The translations under genes were made by a program, and so were the position numbers. This document shows positions 55,443 to 63,654 of a stretch of DNA of 64,000 nt, in pieces (position 1 is the stretch's first letter; each line of letters starts with the position of its first letter). The stretch lies in the NCBI GenBank assembly GCA_019637335.1, contig JAHBVV010000033.1, forward strand, positions 16,508-80,507, read 5' to 3'. This DNA comes from Candidatus Hydrogenedentota bacterium (lineage in GTDB: Bacteria > Hydrogenedentota > Hydrogenedentia > Hydrogenedentales > JAEUWI01). The notes under the pieces were generated by a model that was not told the DNA's origin, searched no databases, and worked only from the letters and a program-made list of their open reading frames with translations.

Positions 55443-55619
55443 ACGACTCACCCCTTTGCCCTGATGCTTCGCAACATTTGCCTCGCTTCCGCAATCGCAA
55501 TGGCGGCGGCGCGCGCTGCAAAGGCGCACGACCGGCCAGCCCGCGTACTCCCCGAAACCCACCGCCTATCATACGTCAATCCCGCACACCCGATACAACC
55601 ACAATGTTACGCCACTGCA

Positions 55620-55651
55620 CTGTCCGAAAACCGGACAGCACACCCTGTCCG
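55620..55651. promoter_or_regulatory. Palindromic operator-like sites before the sigma-54 regulator
   Basis: CTGTCCGAAAACCGGACAG is a 7-base inverted repeat with a 5-base centre, and a third CTGTCCG half-site follows at 55645. They lie about 180-210 bases upstream of the regulator gene. Enhancer sites of Fis-type activators have this look; autoregulation is a guess. Confidence 0.45.
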
Positions 55652-55950
55652 AAAAACAGACACCGACGCCGCAAAGATCACCCTCGCCCGCATCACAAAT
55701 CATTCCAAAGTAATACACTGCAACAACTTCCCGGGCCGTCATTTATTTGGCACACATCTGGTATACATGACAGATAGCTTCCGGACGGATTCGACTCCAG
55801 AGGGTGAAGCCGAACGAAGCCTCGCAGGGATGAATGCGCTGTCGTCCCTGCGAGAAATTCAACCCTAACGCCCCAAACGGGCGATACAGTTTTGACTCCA
55901 GGACATGCGGAACGGAACCGCCCCTCCCCCAAGCCCGCCCGTGTGTTCTG

Positions 55951-56191
55951 GAGTTTTTGTAACACTTTAGCCGTCTGAAGTAAGGCGTTCGCCGATACGA
56001 GATTCCTTACTTACAAAGGATGTATTCGTCATTCCCGCGAAGGCGGGAATCCAGAGGGTTTGCGAGGTTAACGTTGCATGGTCTCTGGATCCCCACTTTC
56101 GTGGGGATGACGGTGCTCGATCACCGAGAGCCGCCACCGTTGGGTGCGACGAGGGCGACTACTTCAGACGGCTAAAGTGTTACGAGTTTTT
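55951..56191. mobile_element. IS66-like MITE with intact target duplication
   Basis: A 225-base element (55959-56183) with perfect 24-base terminal inverted repeats beginning GTAACACTTTAGCC, flanked by direct GAGTTTTT copies at 55951-55958 and 56184-56191. GTAA ends and an 8-base duplication are the signature of the IS66 family. It codes for nothing. Inside is a long inverted pair: TCATTCCCGCGAAGGCGGG and the ATCCCCACTTTCGTGGGGAT hairpin, a type of repeat common in Proteobacteria. Confidence 0.85.
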
Positions 56192-57634
56192 CTTTTCCTC
56201 CCCCCCGCAATCCCACCCCTCCGGAGGTTAGCCATCCTAATGAGCCGTAGCGGTACCTGACGTAATTCGCTGGACAAAAACATTATCATCCCGCAAAACC
56301 CTGCTCTCCGCCCCCCGTGCCGCGCGATCGCTCCCCAGGCGCGTTCGTGTGCCCCCAACAACACCAGCCCCACCCCCCCCAGCACACCACCAAATCCAGC
56401 GGCGCCTGCGCCAGCTACGCTGCATCCTTGCGCCTGCGCGTGAGTATCGCTCCTTTTCGATCTTCTTCGCTTCGTACTACGATCCGTCAACCTCTCCCCG
56501 CCCCACTCTTCGGACAGTTCCAATGGCCGCCGTGGACCCACCATCACCCCACAAGTGCAACGCCCGCCAACGTGCCTTCGCCTTCCAGCCTGAGACAGCG
56601 TGAGCGCCAACCTCGAACGCCCCATGGAAGCCGTGAAAACAGCCCTGGAATCCCAAAGCGAAACCACACTTCCGTCATTCGCGTTCATTCGCTCTACAAT
56701 CAACTTCTTTGTGATCTCTGTACTACTATCCGTCATTTTCTTGTTTTTTCTGCAAGTTCTTGCGCGCAATACCTCCGTAACAACCTGTTGTAAAAGCATT
56801 TACGAATTGGAAACTCCAGGAAGAATTTCCGGGCCGTCCCATGAATACCAAAGTATGAAGTATTTATTCTATTATTGACCACAGTTACGATGACACGGAT
56901 TACGGCGACGTCCGAGACAAGATGGGGACCAGACAACCCGCCGCCCCTTCCACCCGCTTCTGATTCCGATGCTTTAATTCAATCCGAATGGGCTTTCGTA
57001 AATCCGGCGCGCAGCCAGCAGGCATCACATCAACGACCAGACCGATTACTATCGTGTCGTCATGAAATAAATCCGTGGTCACAATTCCTGATCGCGGCCA
57101 GTGGCCGCTCGAGGCGCATTCGTGTGCATTGGTGTCCATTCGTGGTCAAAAACGCACCCCCATTCAACCAACTACTTCATCTGCGTACAAGAGCCATCCT
57201 CTGCGCTCTCTGCGTTCTCTGCGGTTAAAGCCCTTCTCCATTTCTCTTCGTGCCCTTTGTGCCCTTCGTGGTGATCATTTTTTTGGTTGCGGCCAGAGGC
57301 GCCTCTGTGCTCTCTGTGGCTCCAGATCCAATCCCCCGCCCGCCGAAACCGCGCGCCGCGCCCTCGATCGTCTCCTTTGCGCCTTTGCGCCTTCGCGTGA
57401 ATATCAATCCTTCTCCAACTTCTTTCCTTCGTGGTCTTCGCGCCCTTCGTGGTGAACGTTTTTTCGGTTGCGGCCAACGGCTGCCCTGCGTCCATTCGCG
57501 TTCATTCGCGGTTCAAAAAAGTCGTTGCGGCCAATGGCTGCCCTGTGCCCTTTGCCCTTCGTGGTGCTCCCCCCCCTCGGTTGCGAAAGAAGGCTGCGCC
57601 AGGTTCATTCGTGGTTCGCGCCCGGGCGCGCGGC
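56192..57634. other. Gene-free region of degenerate low-complexity repeats
   Basis: Poorer in G/C than the rest. From about 57190 short phrases return in slightly altered form: CTCTGCGTTCTCTGCGG, GCCCTTCGTGGTGA, TTTTTTGGTTGCGGCCA, GCGCCTTTGCGCCTTCGCG, CATTCGCGTTCATTCGCGG. Open frames are short and without family likeness (the longest with a membrane helix is 56600-56878). I see no gene, RNA or transposase here. Confidence 0.6.
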
Positions 57635-57664
57635 TTGCGTTGAGGGCAAAAAAAGAACCATAAT
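57635..57664 (+). promoter_or_regulatory. Possible lpxA promoter
   Basis: TTGCGT (57635-57640) and CATAAT (57659-57664), spacer 18 with an A-run. About 115 bases of leader precede the ATG, which has GGGGAG upstream. Confidence 0.42.
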
Positions 57665-57783
57665 TACAGCCCGCAGCGCGTGACCAGGCCGGGACTTGCC
57701 CGCCAGCCGGTCCGGGCAGACAAAACCTCGGCCATACATACAGGCCGAATCAATCCCTCATCCACGATTAACCGGGGAGTGGT

Positions 57784-58578
57784 ATGCAAGTTCATCCGAC
57801 AGCCGTAGTCCATCCGGACGCCACGCTCGCGGACGATGTCGAAGTACAGGCCTACGCCATTGTCGAAGCCGGCGTCACCATCGGGGCCGGCTCCGTAATC
57901 GGGCCCCACTGCGTGATCGGCCAGGGCACCGTCATGGGCCGCGGAAACCGCACCTACAGCGGAGCCCAGGTCGGCGTGCCGCCCCAGGATCTCAAGCACC
58001 GCGTCGGCCACCCGGGCAACACCCGGATCGGCGACTACAACACCATCCGGGAATTCGTCACCATCAGTTCCAGCACGCGCTACAGCGACGACCCGGCGGA
58101 AGACACCAAGATCACCCGCATCGGCAGCCATTGCCTCCTGATGGCCACCTGCCACGTCGGCCACGATTGCGTCCTCGGCGACCATGTCATCATCGCCAAC
58201 GCCTCCCCCCTCGCCGGCCACGTCACCATCCACGACCGCGCCTTCGTCGGCGGCCTCACCGGCGTCCACCAGTTCTGCATCGTCGGAACCATGGCCTTCA
58301 TCGGCGGCATGTCACGCATCAACAAGGATGTCCTCCCCTACATGCTCTGCGAGGGACACCCCGGGCGCTGCCACGGCCCCAACACCATCGGCCTCGAACG
58401 AAACGGCCTGACCCCCGACCAGATCAAGACGATCCGCACCATGTACAAGATCCTCTACCGCTCCAACCTCAACATCACCCAGGCCGTCGCCCGCATCGAG
58501 GCCGAGGTCCCGGACAGCCCCGAGCGGAAGACCATCCTCGATTTCATCGCGGCCTCCCAGCGCGGCCTCCTCGGCTGA
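57784..58578 (+). CDS. lpxA: Acyl-ACP-UDP-N-acetylglucosamine O-acyltransferase
   Basis: 264 residues, the family length. Left-handed beta-helix of hexapeptide repeats (VHPTAVVHPDATLADDVEVQAYAIV), the catalytic His in MATCHVGHDC near 120, GGLTGVHQFCIVGTMAFIGG, then the C-terminal helical part (DQIKTIRTMYKILYRSNLNITQAV). It catalyses the first step of lipid A synthesis, so this organism makes lipopolysaccharide. lpxB, lpxD and fabZ, frequent neighbours, are absent. Confidence 0.95.
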   Translation: MQVHPTAVVHPDATLADDVEVQAYAIVEAGVTIGAGSVIGPHCVIGQGTVMGRGNRTYSGAQVGVPPQDLKHRVGHPGNTRIGDYNTIREFVTISSSTRYSDDPAEDTKITRIGSHCLLMATCHVGHDCVLGDHVIIANASPLAGHVTIHDRAFVGGLTGVHQFCIVGTMAFIGGMSRINKDVLPYMLCEGHPGRCHGPNTIGLERNGLTPDQIKTIRTMYKILYRSNLNITQAVARIEAEVPDSPERKTILDFIAASQRGLLG

Positions 58579-58582
58579 CCAG

Positions 58583-58972
58583 ATGGCCCGCGCCTCCCTG
58601 GAGCAATGCCTGGAACTCGCCGCCGCCGCCTACCAGCAGCGCGACTTCGATACCGCCCGCGCCCACGCCGAAAAAGCCTGTAAACTCGCACCGGAAAGCG
58701 TCGACGCCTGGGATTTCCTCGCCATGTCCGCCCAGGAAAACGGCGACGCACCGACCGCCGAGCGCGCCTGCAAAAAGGCCCTGAAGCTCGCCCGACAGGC
58801 CTGCGAAAAGAACCCCCGCGACGGAAAAATGGCCCTGCGCCAGCTCTTCCTGCTCATGCGCCTCGACCGCAAAGACGAGATCGAAGCCCTCCTCGCCCTC
58901 CTGCAGGAACGCCACCCCGACAGCCCCGGACTGAAAAAACTGGTCACAACCTACCGAATGCGATTCAAATAA
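58583..58972 (+). CDS. Small TPR-repeat protein
   Basis: 129 residues, all helical, starting four bases after the lpxA stop. Two to three tetratricopeptide-like units (YQQRDFDTARAHAEKACKLAPES, WDFLAMSAQENGDAPTAERACKKAL). No signal peptide, so probably cytoplasmic. Likely a protein-binding adaptor; partner unknown. Co-transcribed with lpxA. Confidence 0.72.
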   Translation: MARASLEQCLELAAAAYQQRDFDTARAHAEKACKLAPESVDAWDFLAMSAQENGDAPTAERACKKALKLARQACEKNPRDGKMALRQLFLLMRLDRKDEIEALLALLQERHPDSPGLKKLVTTYRMRFK

Positions 58973-59012
58973 CCCCCAACCACTGATGCCTAAACCCCAC
59001 ACCCCAAAGCCC

Positions 59013-59049
59013 AAAGCCCAAAGCCCAAAGCCCAAAGCCTAAAGCCTAA
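59013..59049. repeat. 7-base CAAAGCC/TAAAGCC tandem repeat
   Basis: About five CAAAGCC units followed by two TAAAGCC units, 3' of the TPR gene. Confidence 0.85.
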
Positions 59050-59052
59050 CTC

Positions 59053-59108
59053 TCAACTGTCAACTGTCAACTGTCAACTGTCAACTGTCAACTGTCAACT
59101 GTCAACTG
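59053..59108. repeat. Eight perfect TCAACTG tandem units
   Basis: Exactly eight 7-base copies (56 bases) without a mismatch, ending 15 bases before the transporter ATG. Perfect identity suggests recent slippage. On the minus strand every junction reads TTGACA. Confidence 0.95.
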
Positions 59109-59123
59109 CTAAAATCCCCCCAT

Positions 59124-61607
59124 ATGTCCGACACGCTCCTGCAACTCACTTCAATCGACAAAACCTTCGGCGGCGTCGTTGCGCTGCGCGAGGCGCGGCT
59201 GCACGTCCGCGCCGGTGAAGTGCTCGGGCTCGTCGGCGAAAACGGGGCCGGCAAAAGCACCCTGATCAACATCGCCACCGGCCTCTTTCCCGCCGATGGC
59301 GGCGTCATGCTCCTCGGCGGACAGCAGGTCGCCTTCGCAAATACCCGCCAGGCCGCCGAACACGGCGTCATGGTCGTCCACCAGGAAGCCGACCTCTTCG
59401 CCCAGCTCAGCATCGCCGAAAACATGTTGCTCGGGCGCGGACTCGAACGCGGGCCCGCCGGACTCATCAACTGGGGCGCGACCCATGCCGAGGCCCGACG
59501 GATGGTCGCCGAGATGGGCGAGGCGTTCGACGTCACACAGGACGCCGGCGGACTCACCGTGGCCCGCCGCACCATGGCGGAAATCGCCGCCGCCGTAGCG
59601 ACCAATCCCCGCGTGCTCTTCCTCGACGAGCCCACCGCCTCGCTGACCGTTAAAGAAATCGAAAACCTCTTCGCCCAGATCCGACGCCTGCGCGACGCCG
59701 GCGTCGGCATCGTATACGTCAGCCACCGCCTCGAAGAAATCCTGGAGGTCTGCGACCGCGTGACCATCATGCGCGACGGCGCGACCATCGAAACAAAGCC
59801 CGTCTCCGAACTCACCATGGACCACATCGTCGCCACCATGGTCGGGCGCGAACTGGAAACCGTGCACGCCAAGCGCGCCGTGCCCATCGGGGAAGTCCGC
59901 GCGAAGTTCACGGGGCTCACCGCACGCGACGGCAGCTTCCGCGACATCACCTTCGACGTCCGCGCCGGCGAAATTGTCGGCCTCTACGGCTTCGTCGGAG
60001 CCGGGCGCAGCGAGTTCGCCCAGGCCGTCTTCGGCATCCGCCAGGCCGCCTCGGGCGCCATCGAAATCGACGGCAAGCCCCTGCGCATCCGCTCCCCGCG
60101 CCACGCCGTGGCCCAGGGCCTCGCCTATCTTCCGGAGGACCGCCTCGTACAGGCCGTTTTCCGCGAGCACGCCCTCCGGACCAACGCCAGCATCACGCTC
60201 CTGCCCCGACTCAGCGCCGGAACCTTTGTCCGCCGCGGCCGCGAACTCGATCTGGCGGATCGCGTCATGCGCGAGATGAACGTGCGGGCCTCGTCGATGG
60301 AACAGCCCATCGGCACCCTAAGCGGCGGAAACCAGCAAAAAGTCATTTTCGGACGCTGGGCCGCCACCAATCCCAACGTCCTCATCCTCGACGAGCCCAC
60401 ACGTGGCGTGGACGTCGGCGCGAAAGCGGAAATCCACAAACTCATCTGCGACCTGGCGGAAAAGGGCGCGGCCATCATCCTCATCAGCTCGGAGCTGCCC
60501 GAGGTCATGGCCATGAGCGATCGCGTCATTACCCTCTCGGAAGGCCGCGTCACCGGCGAGTTCGACCCGAAAAAGGACGGCGAAAAAGCCATCGCCGCCG
60601 CCGCCGTGCCCCGGAGCGCGGAGAAACCGGTCGCCGTGCAGACCCCCTTCCGGCGCGGCCTCGCGCGCGCCCTGCAGATGCGAGAGCTCGGCCTCATCGT
60701 ATTCATCCTCCTCCTCGGCGGCTACATGACCGTTACGACGCCGGCCTCCTTCGCCAACCCGTCAAACATGCTCGACATCCTGAAAAACGCCGCCATCCCC
60801 GCGATCATGGCGCAGGGAGCCATGCTCATCATCTGCGCCGGCGGCATCGATATCTCCGTCGGCTCCATGATGGGCCTCGTCGGAGCCATCGCCGCACTGG
60901 CCGTACAGGCCGGCGTCCCCGCCCCCGTCTGCCTGGCCATCGCCATGGCCGCCGGGGTCGCCCTCAGCCTCCTCAACGGCGGCATGTCCCTCGCCGCGCG
61001 TATCCACCCCATCATCGTCACCCTCGCCGGCCTCAGCATCTACCGCGGCGTCATGCGCATCGTCACCGATGGCAAGGAAATCATGAATCTCCCCGCCGGC
61101 TACCGCGCCCTGGCCGACGGCAACTGGCTGGGCGTGCCAAAGATCTGCTACTACGTCATCGTCATTTCCATCGCGGCCCATATCCTCCTGCGCTACACCC
61201 TGCTCGGACGCCAGGTCCTCGCGCTCGGCAATTCGGCCAGCGCCGCGCGCCTCATCGGCCTCTCGAAAACCCGGCTGACCCTGTTTGTCTTCGCCTGCTC
61301 CGGCGCGCTCGTCGGCCTCTCCGCCGTGCTCAACGCCGCCTACTACGGCAAGGTCCAGGCCAACACCGGCGTGGGCCTCGAACTCCAGGCCATCGCGGCC
61401 GCCGTCATCGGCGGAACCAATATCCTCGGCGGGCGCGGCTCCGCCCTGGGCACCCTCCTCGGCGCGATCCTCGTCTCCCTGCTCTACAACAGCCTCGTGC
61501 TCCTCGAAGCCAGCGCCTACTGGCAAAACATCTTCGTGGGCGGACTCATACTCCTCGCCGTCATCGTCGACGCCCTCGTCCAGCGCCTCCGGGGTTCCGC
61601 GTCATGA
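59124..61607 (+). CDS. Fused sugar ABC transporter ATPase and permease (LsrA/RbsA + RbsC type)
   Basis: 827 residues. Two ATPase domains of the carbohydrate uptake type fill residues 1-495: GENGAGKST near 38-46 and LFLDEPTASL in the first, a degenerate GLYGFVGAGRSE and LSGGNQQKVIFGRW in the second, as in all RbsA relatives. From about 515 a complete permease of the RbsC/LsrC family follows (MAQGAMLIICAGGIDISVGSMMGLVG, LALGNSASAARLIGLS, IGGTNILGGRGSALGTLLGAIL). These parts are normally separate genes; the frame is open through the junction and not a frameshift artefact. The next permease overlaps by four bases. Confidence 0.93.
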   Translation: MSDTLLQLTSIDKTFGGVVALREARLHVRAGEVLGLVGENGAGKSTLINIATGLFPADGGVMLLGGQQVAFANTRQAAEHGVMVVHQEADLFAQLSIAENMLLGRGLERGPAGLINWGATHAEARRMVAEMGEAFDVTQDAGGLTVARRTMAEIAAAVATNPRVLFLDEPTASLTVKEIENLFAQIRRLRDAGVGIVYVSHRLEEILEVCDRVTIMRDGATIETKPVSELTMDHIVATMVGRELETVHAKRAVPIGEVRAKFTGLTARDGSFRDITFDVRAGEIVGLYGFVGAGRSEFAQAVFGIRQAASGAIEIDGKPLRIRSPRHAVAQGLAYLPEDRLVQAVFREHALRTNASITLLPRLSAGTFVRRGRELDLADRVMREMNVRASSMEQPIGTLSGGNQQKVIFGRWAATNPNVLILDEPTRGVDVGAKAEIHKLICDLAEKGAAIILISSELPEVMAMSDRVITLSEGRVTGEFDPKKDGEKAIAAAAVPRSAEKPVAVQTPFRRGLARALQMRELGLIVFILLLGGYMTVTTPASFANPSNMLDILKNAAIPAIMAQGAMLIICAGGIDISVGSMMGLVGAIAALAVQAGVPAPVCLAIAMAAGVALSLLNGGMSLAARIHPIIVTLAGLSIYRGVMRIVTDGKEIMNLPAGYRALADGNWLGVPKICYYVIVISIAAHILLRYTLLGRQVLALGNSASAARLIGLSKTRLTLFVFACSGALVGLSAVLNAAYYGKVQANTGVGLELQAIAAAVIGGTNILGGRGSALGTLLGAILVSLLYNSLVLLEASAYWQNIFVGGLILLAVIVDALVQRLRGSAS

Positions 61608-62590
61608 ACGCCCTCCTCCGCGATATCCTCCGCGCCCGCGAAACCGTCCTCTTCGGCGTGCTCTGCCTCATGTTCGCCGGTTTCGCCATGACCACCGAGT
61701 ACTTCCTCAACCTGGACGCCCTACTCAGCTACAGCCGCTACTGGGTCGTCCCCGGTATGATCGCCATTCCGATGACCTTCGTCATCGCCACCGCCGGAAT
61801 CGACCTCTCCGTCGGCTCCATCGTCGGCATGTGCGGCATCATCCTCGGCATCCTCTACCGCGACTACCACTGGCCCATCGCGGGAGCATGCGCCGCCGCC
61901 GTGCTCTCCGGCGGGCTCGCCGGCGCCTTCAACGGCGGCGTCAGCAGCGCCCTGCGCATACCCCCGCTCGTCGTCACCCTCGCCACCATGACCCTCTTCC
62001 GCGGCGTGGCCTTCGGCCTCAGCAAGGCCGACGCCATCAGCAATTTCCCGCCCGCCTTCACCTGGCTCGGCAACGGGACCCTCTTCACCTTCCACTTCCA
62101 GGGCGATCCCGTCTTTGTTCCCGCAACACTCCTCGGCCTCGTCGCCATGGTCATCATCGGCGGACTCCTGCTGCGCTTCTCCTGGATAGGCCGCTACGCA
62201 CTCGCCATCGGCGAAAACCCCATCGCCGCCGCATTCGCCGCCATACCCGCGCGATGGATGCTCTTTGGCATCTATACCGCCACCGGCCTCGTCTGCGGCG
62301 TCGCCTCCCTCTTCTACACGGCAATCTTCGCCACCGCCCGCGCCGATGGCGGCGTCGGCCTCGAACTCGAAGCCATCGCCGCCGTCGTCATCGGCGGCAC
62401 CCGCATCAGCGGCGGACAGGCCTCCGTCACCGGAACCTTGCTTGGCCTACTGATCATCGGTATTCTTAGATACGGACTCGAACTGAGTGGTGTGAAATCG
62501 CAATACGTGGTCATCCTCGTCGGACTGCTCCTCATCGTGACGGCCGTCTTCAACGAGTGGATGGCCCGGCGCGCGGGAGAAAGTAAATGA
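61604..62590 (+). CDS. Sugar ABC transporter permease (LsrD/RbsC type)
   Basis: 328 residues, eight to ten membrane helices. Family marks are VIATAGIDLSVGSIVGMCG, ALAIGENPIAAAFAAI and VVIGGTRISGGQASVTGTLLGLLII. With the fused permease upstream it makes the LsrC/LsrD-like heterodimer. Start and stop both overlap neighbours by four bases, so the three genes are one operon. Confidence 0.93.
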   Translation: MNALLRDILRARETVLFGVLCLMFAGFAMTTEYFLNLDALLSYSRYWVVPGMIAIPMTFVIATAGIDLSVGSIVGMCGIILGILYRDYHWPIAGACAAAVLSGGLAGAFNGGVSSALRIPPLVVTLATMTLFRGVAFGLSKADAISNFPPAFTWLGNGTLFTFHFQGDPVFVPATLLGLVAMVIIGGLLLRFSWIGRYALAIGENPIAAAFAAIPARWMLFGIYTATGLVCGVASLFYTAIFATARADGGVGLELEAIAAVVIGGTRISGGQASVTGTLLGLLIIGILRYGLELSGVKSQYVVILVGLLLIVTAVFNEWMARRAGESK

Positions 62591-63636
62591 CCAGCAAATC
62601 CATCTTCAGCCTGGCCCTGGCGGCCGCATTCGCATTCGGACTGGCCGGCTGCGGGCAGCCGCAACAAGCCCCCGCCGACGCGCAAAGCGCCGCGGAGCCC
62701 GGCGCGGAAGCCGCCGCCGAAAAAACCATCCGCATCGGCGTCATGCCCAAGCTCATCGGCATCGACTACTTCAACGCCGCCGAAACCGGCGTCAAGGAAG
62801 CCGCCGCCGCCCTCGGCGTCGAAGTCGACTACGACGGCCCCGTCGAACCCGACGTCACCCGGCAGGTACAGATGATCGACACCTGGATCACCCGCCGCTA
62901 CGACGCCATCTGCGTCGCCCCGAACGACCCCGACGCCATCAGCGACGTCCTCAAGAAAGCCCGCCAGCGCGGCGTCAAGGTCATCACCTGGGACACCGAC
63001 GCGCAACTCGACGCGCGCGACTTCTTCGTGAACCAGACCACCTCCAAGGGCATCGCCCACACCGTCATGGATATCATGGCCGAGGGCGTCGGGCCCGAGG
63101 CGAAGTTCATCAACATCACCGGCACCCTCACCGCCGCCAACCAGAACACCTGGATGAAGCTCATGGAGGAATACCGCCAGCAGAAGTACCCCGGCATGGT
63201 GAACCTCTCCCCCACCCCCAAAGAATCCGGCGAGGACCAGGCCCGCGCCACTCAGGTCTGCGACGACAGCCTCAAAGCATACCCCGAACTCCAGGGTATC
63301 TTCGCCCTCACCTCCGTCGCCCTCCCCGGCTCCGCCGAAGCCCTCCGCAAAGCCGGCGCCGCCGACCGCATCTTCCTCACTGGCCTCGCAACCCCCAAGG
63401 CCATGAAAGAATACGTCCTCGACGGCACCGTCAAGAAATTCGTCCTCTGGAACGTCCCCGACCTCGGCTACCTCACCGTGCACGCCGCCGTCGCCGCCGT
63501 AAAAGGCGATCTCACCCCCGAAAGCGAATCCTTCAACACCGGACGCATCACCACCTCCCGAAAAGAAGGCACGGAAATCATCCTCGGCGACCCCCTAGTC
63601 TTCACAAAAGACAACATCGAAAACTTCGATTACTAA
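62587..63636 (+). CDS. Substrate-binding lipoprotein of the LsrB/RhaS type
   Basis: 349 residues. A lipobox LAGC at 19-22, then a Peripla_BP_4 domain. Likeness to LsrB is strong in key places: RIGVMPKLIGIDYF (with the ligand Lys), EVDYDGPVEP, VKVITWDTD (with a ligand Asp), FVLWNVPDLG, and the end FTKDNIENFDY. LsrB binds autoinducer-2; related RhaS-type proteins bind rhamnose or pentoses. No lsrK, lsrF, lsrG or kinase gene is in the window, so the ligand is open: AI-2, ribose or rhamnose are all possible. Confidence 0.88.
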   Translation: MTSKSIFSLALAAAFAFGLAGCGQPQQAPADAQSAAEPGAEAAAEKTIRIGVMPKLIGIDYFNAAETGVKEAAAALGVEVDYDGPVEPDVTRQVQMIDTWITRRYDAICVAPNDPDAISDVLKKARQRGVKVITWDTDAQLDARDFFVNQTTSKGIAHTVMDIMAEGVGPEAKFINITGTLTAANQNTWMKLMEEYRQQKYPGMVNLSPTPKESGEDQARATQVCDDSLKAYPELQGIFALTSVALPGSAEALRKAGAADRIFLTGLATPKAMKEYVLDGTVKKFVLWNVPDLGYLTVHAAVAAVKGDLTPESESFNTGRITTSRKEGTEIILGDPLVFTKDNIENFDY

Positions 63637-63654
63637 ACCCCAGGCGCCGCAGCG

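Noticed and set aside
56600..56878. 92-residue frame with one membrane helix
   Set aside because: No ribosome site, no homology seen, and lies in degenerate repeat DNA; could be real but support is too weak.
59053..59108. Minus-strand TTGACA boxes in the heptamer repeat as a promoter array
   Set aside because: They point toward the end of the TPR gene and no -10 box follows at the right distance; TTGACA is a by-product of the repeat unit.
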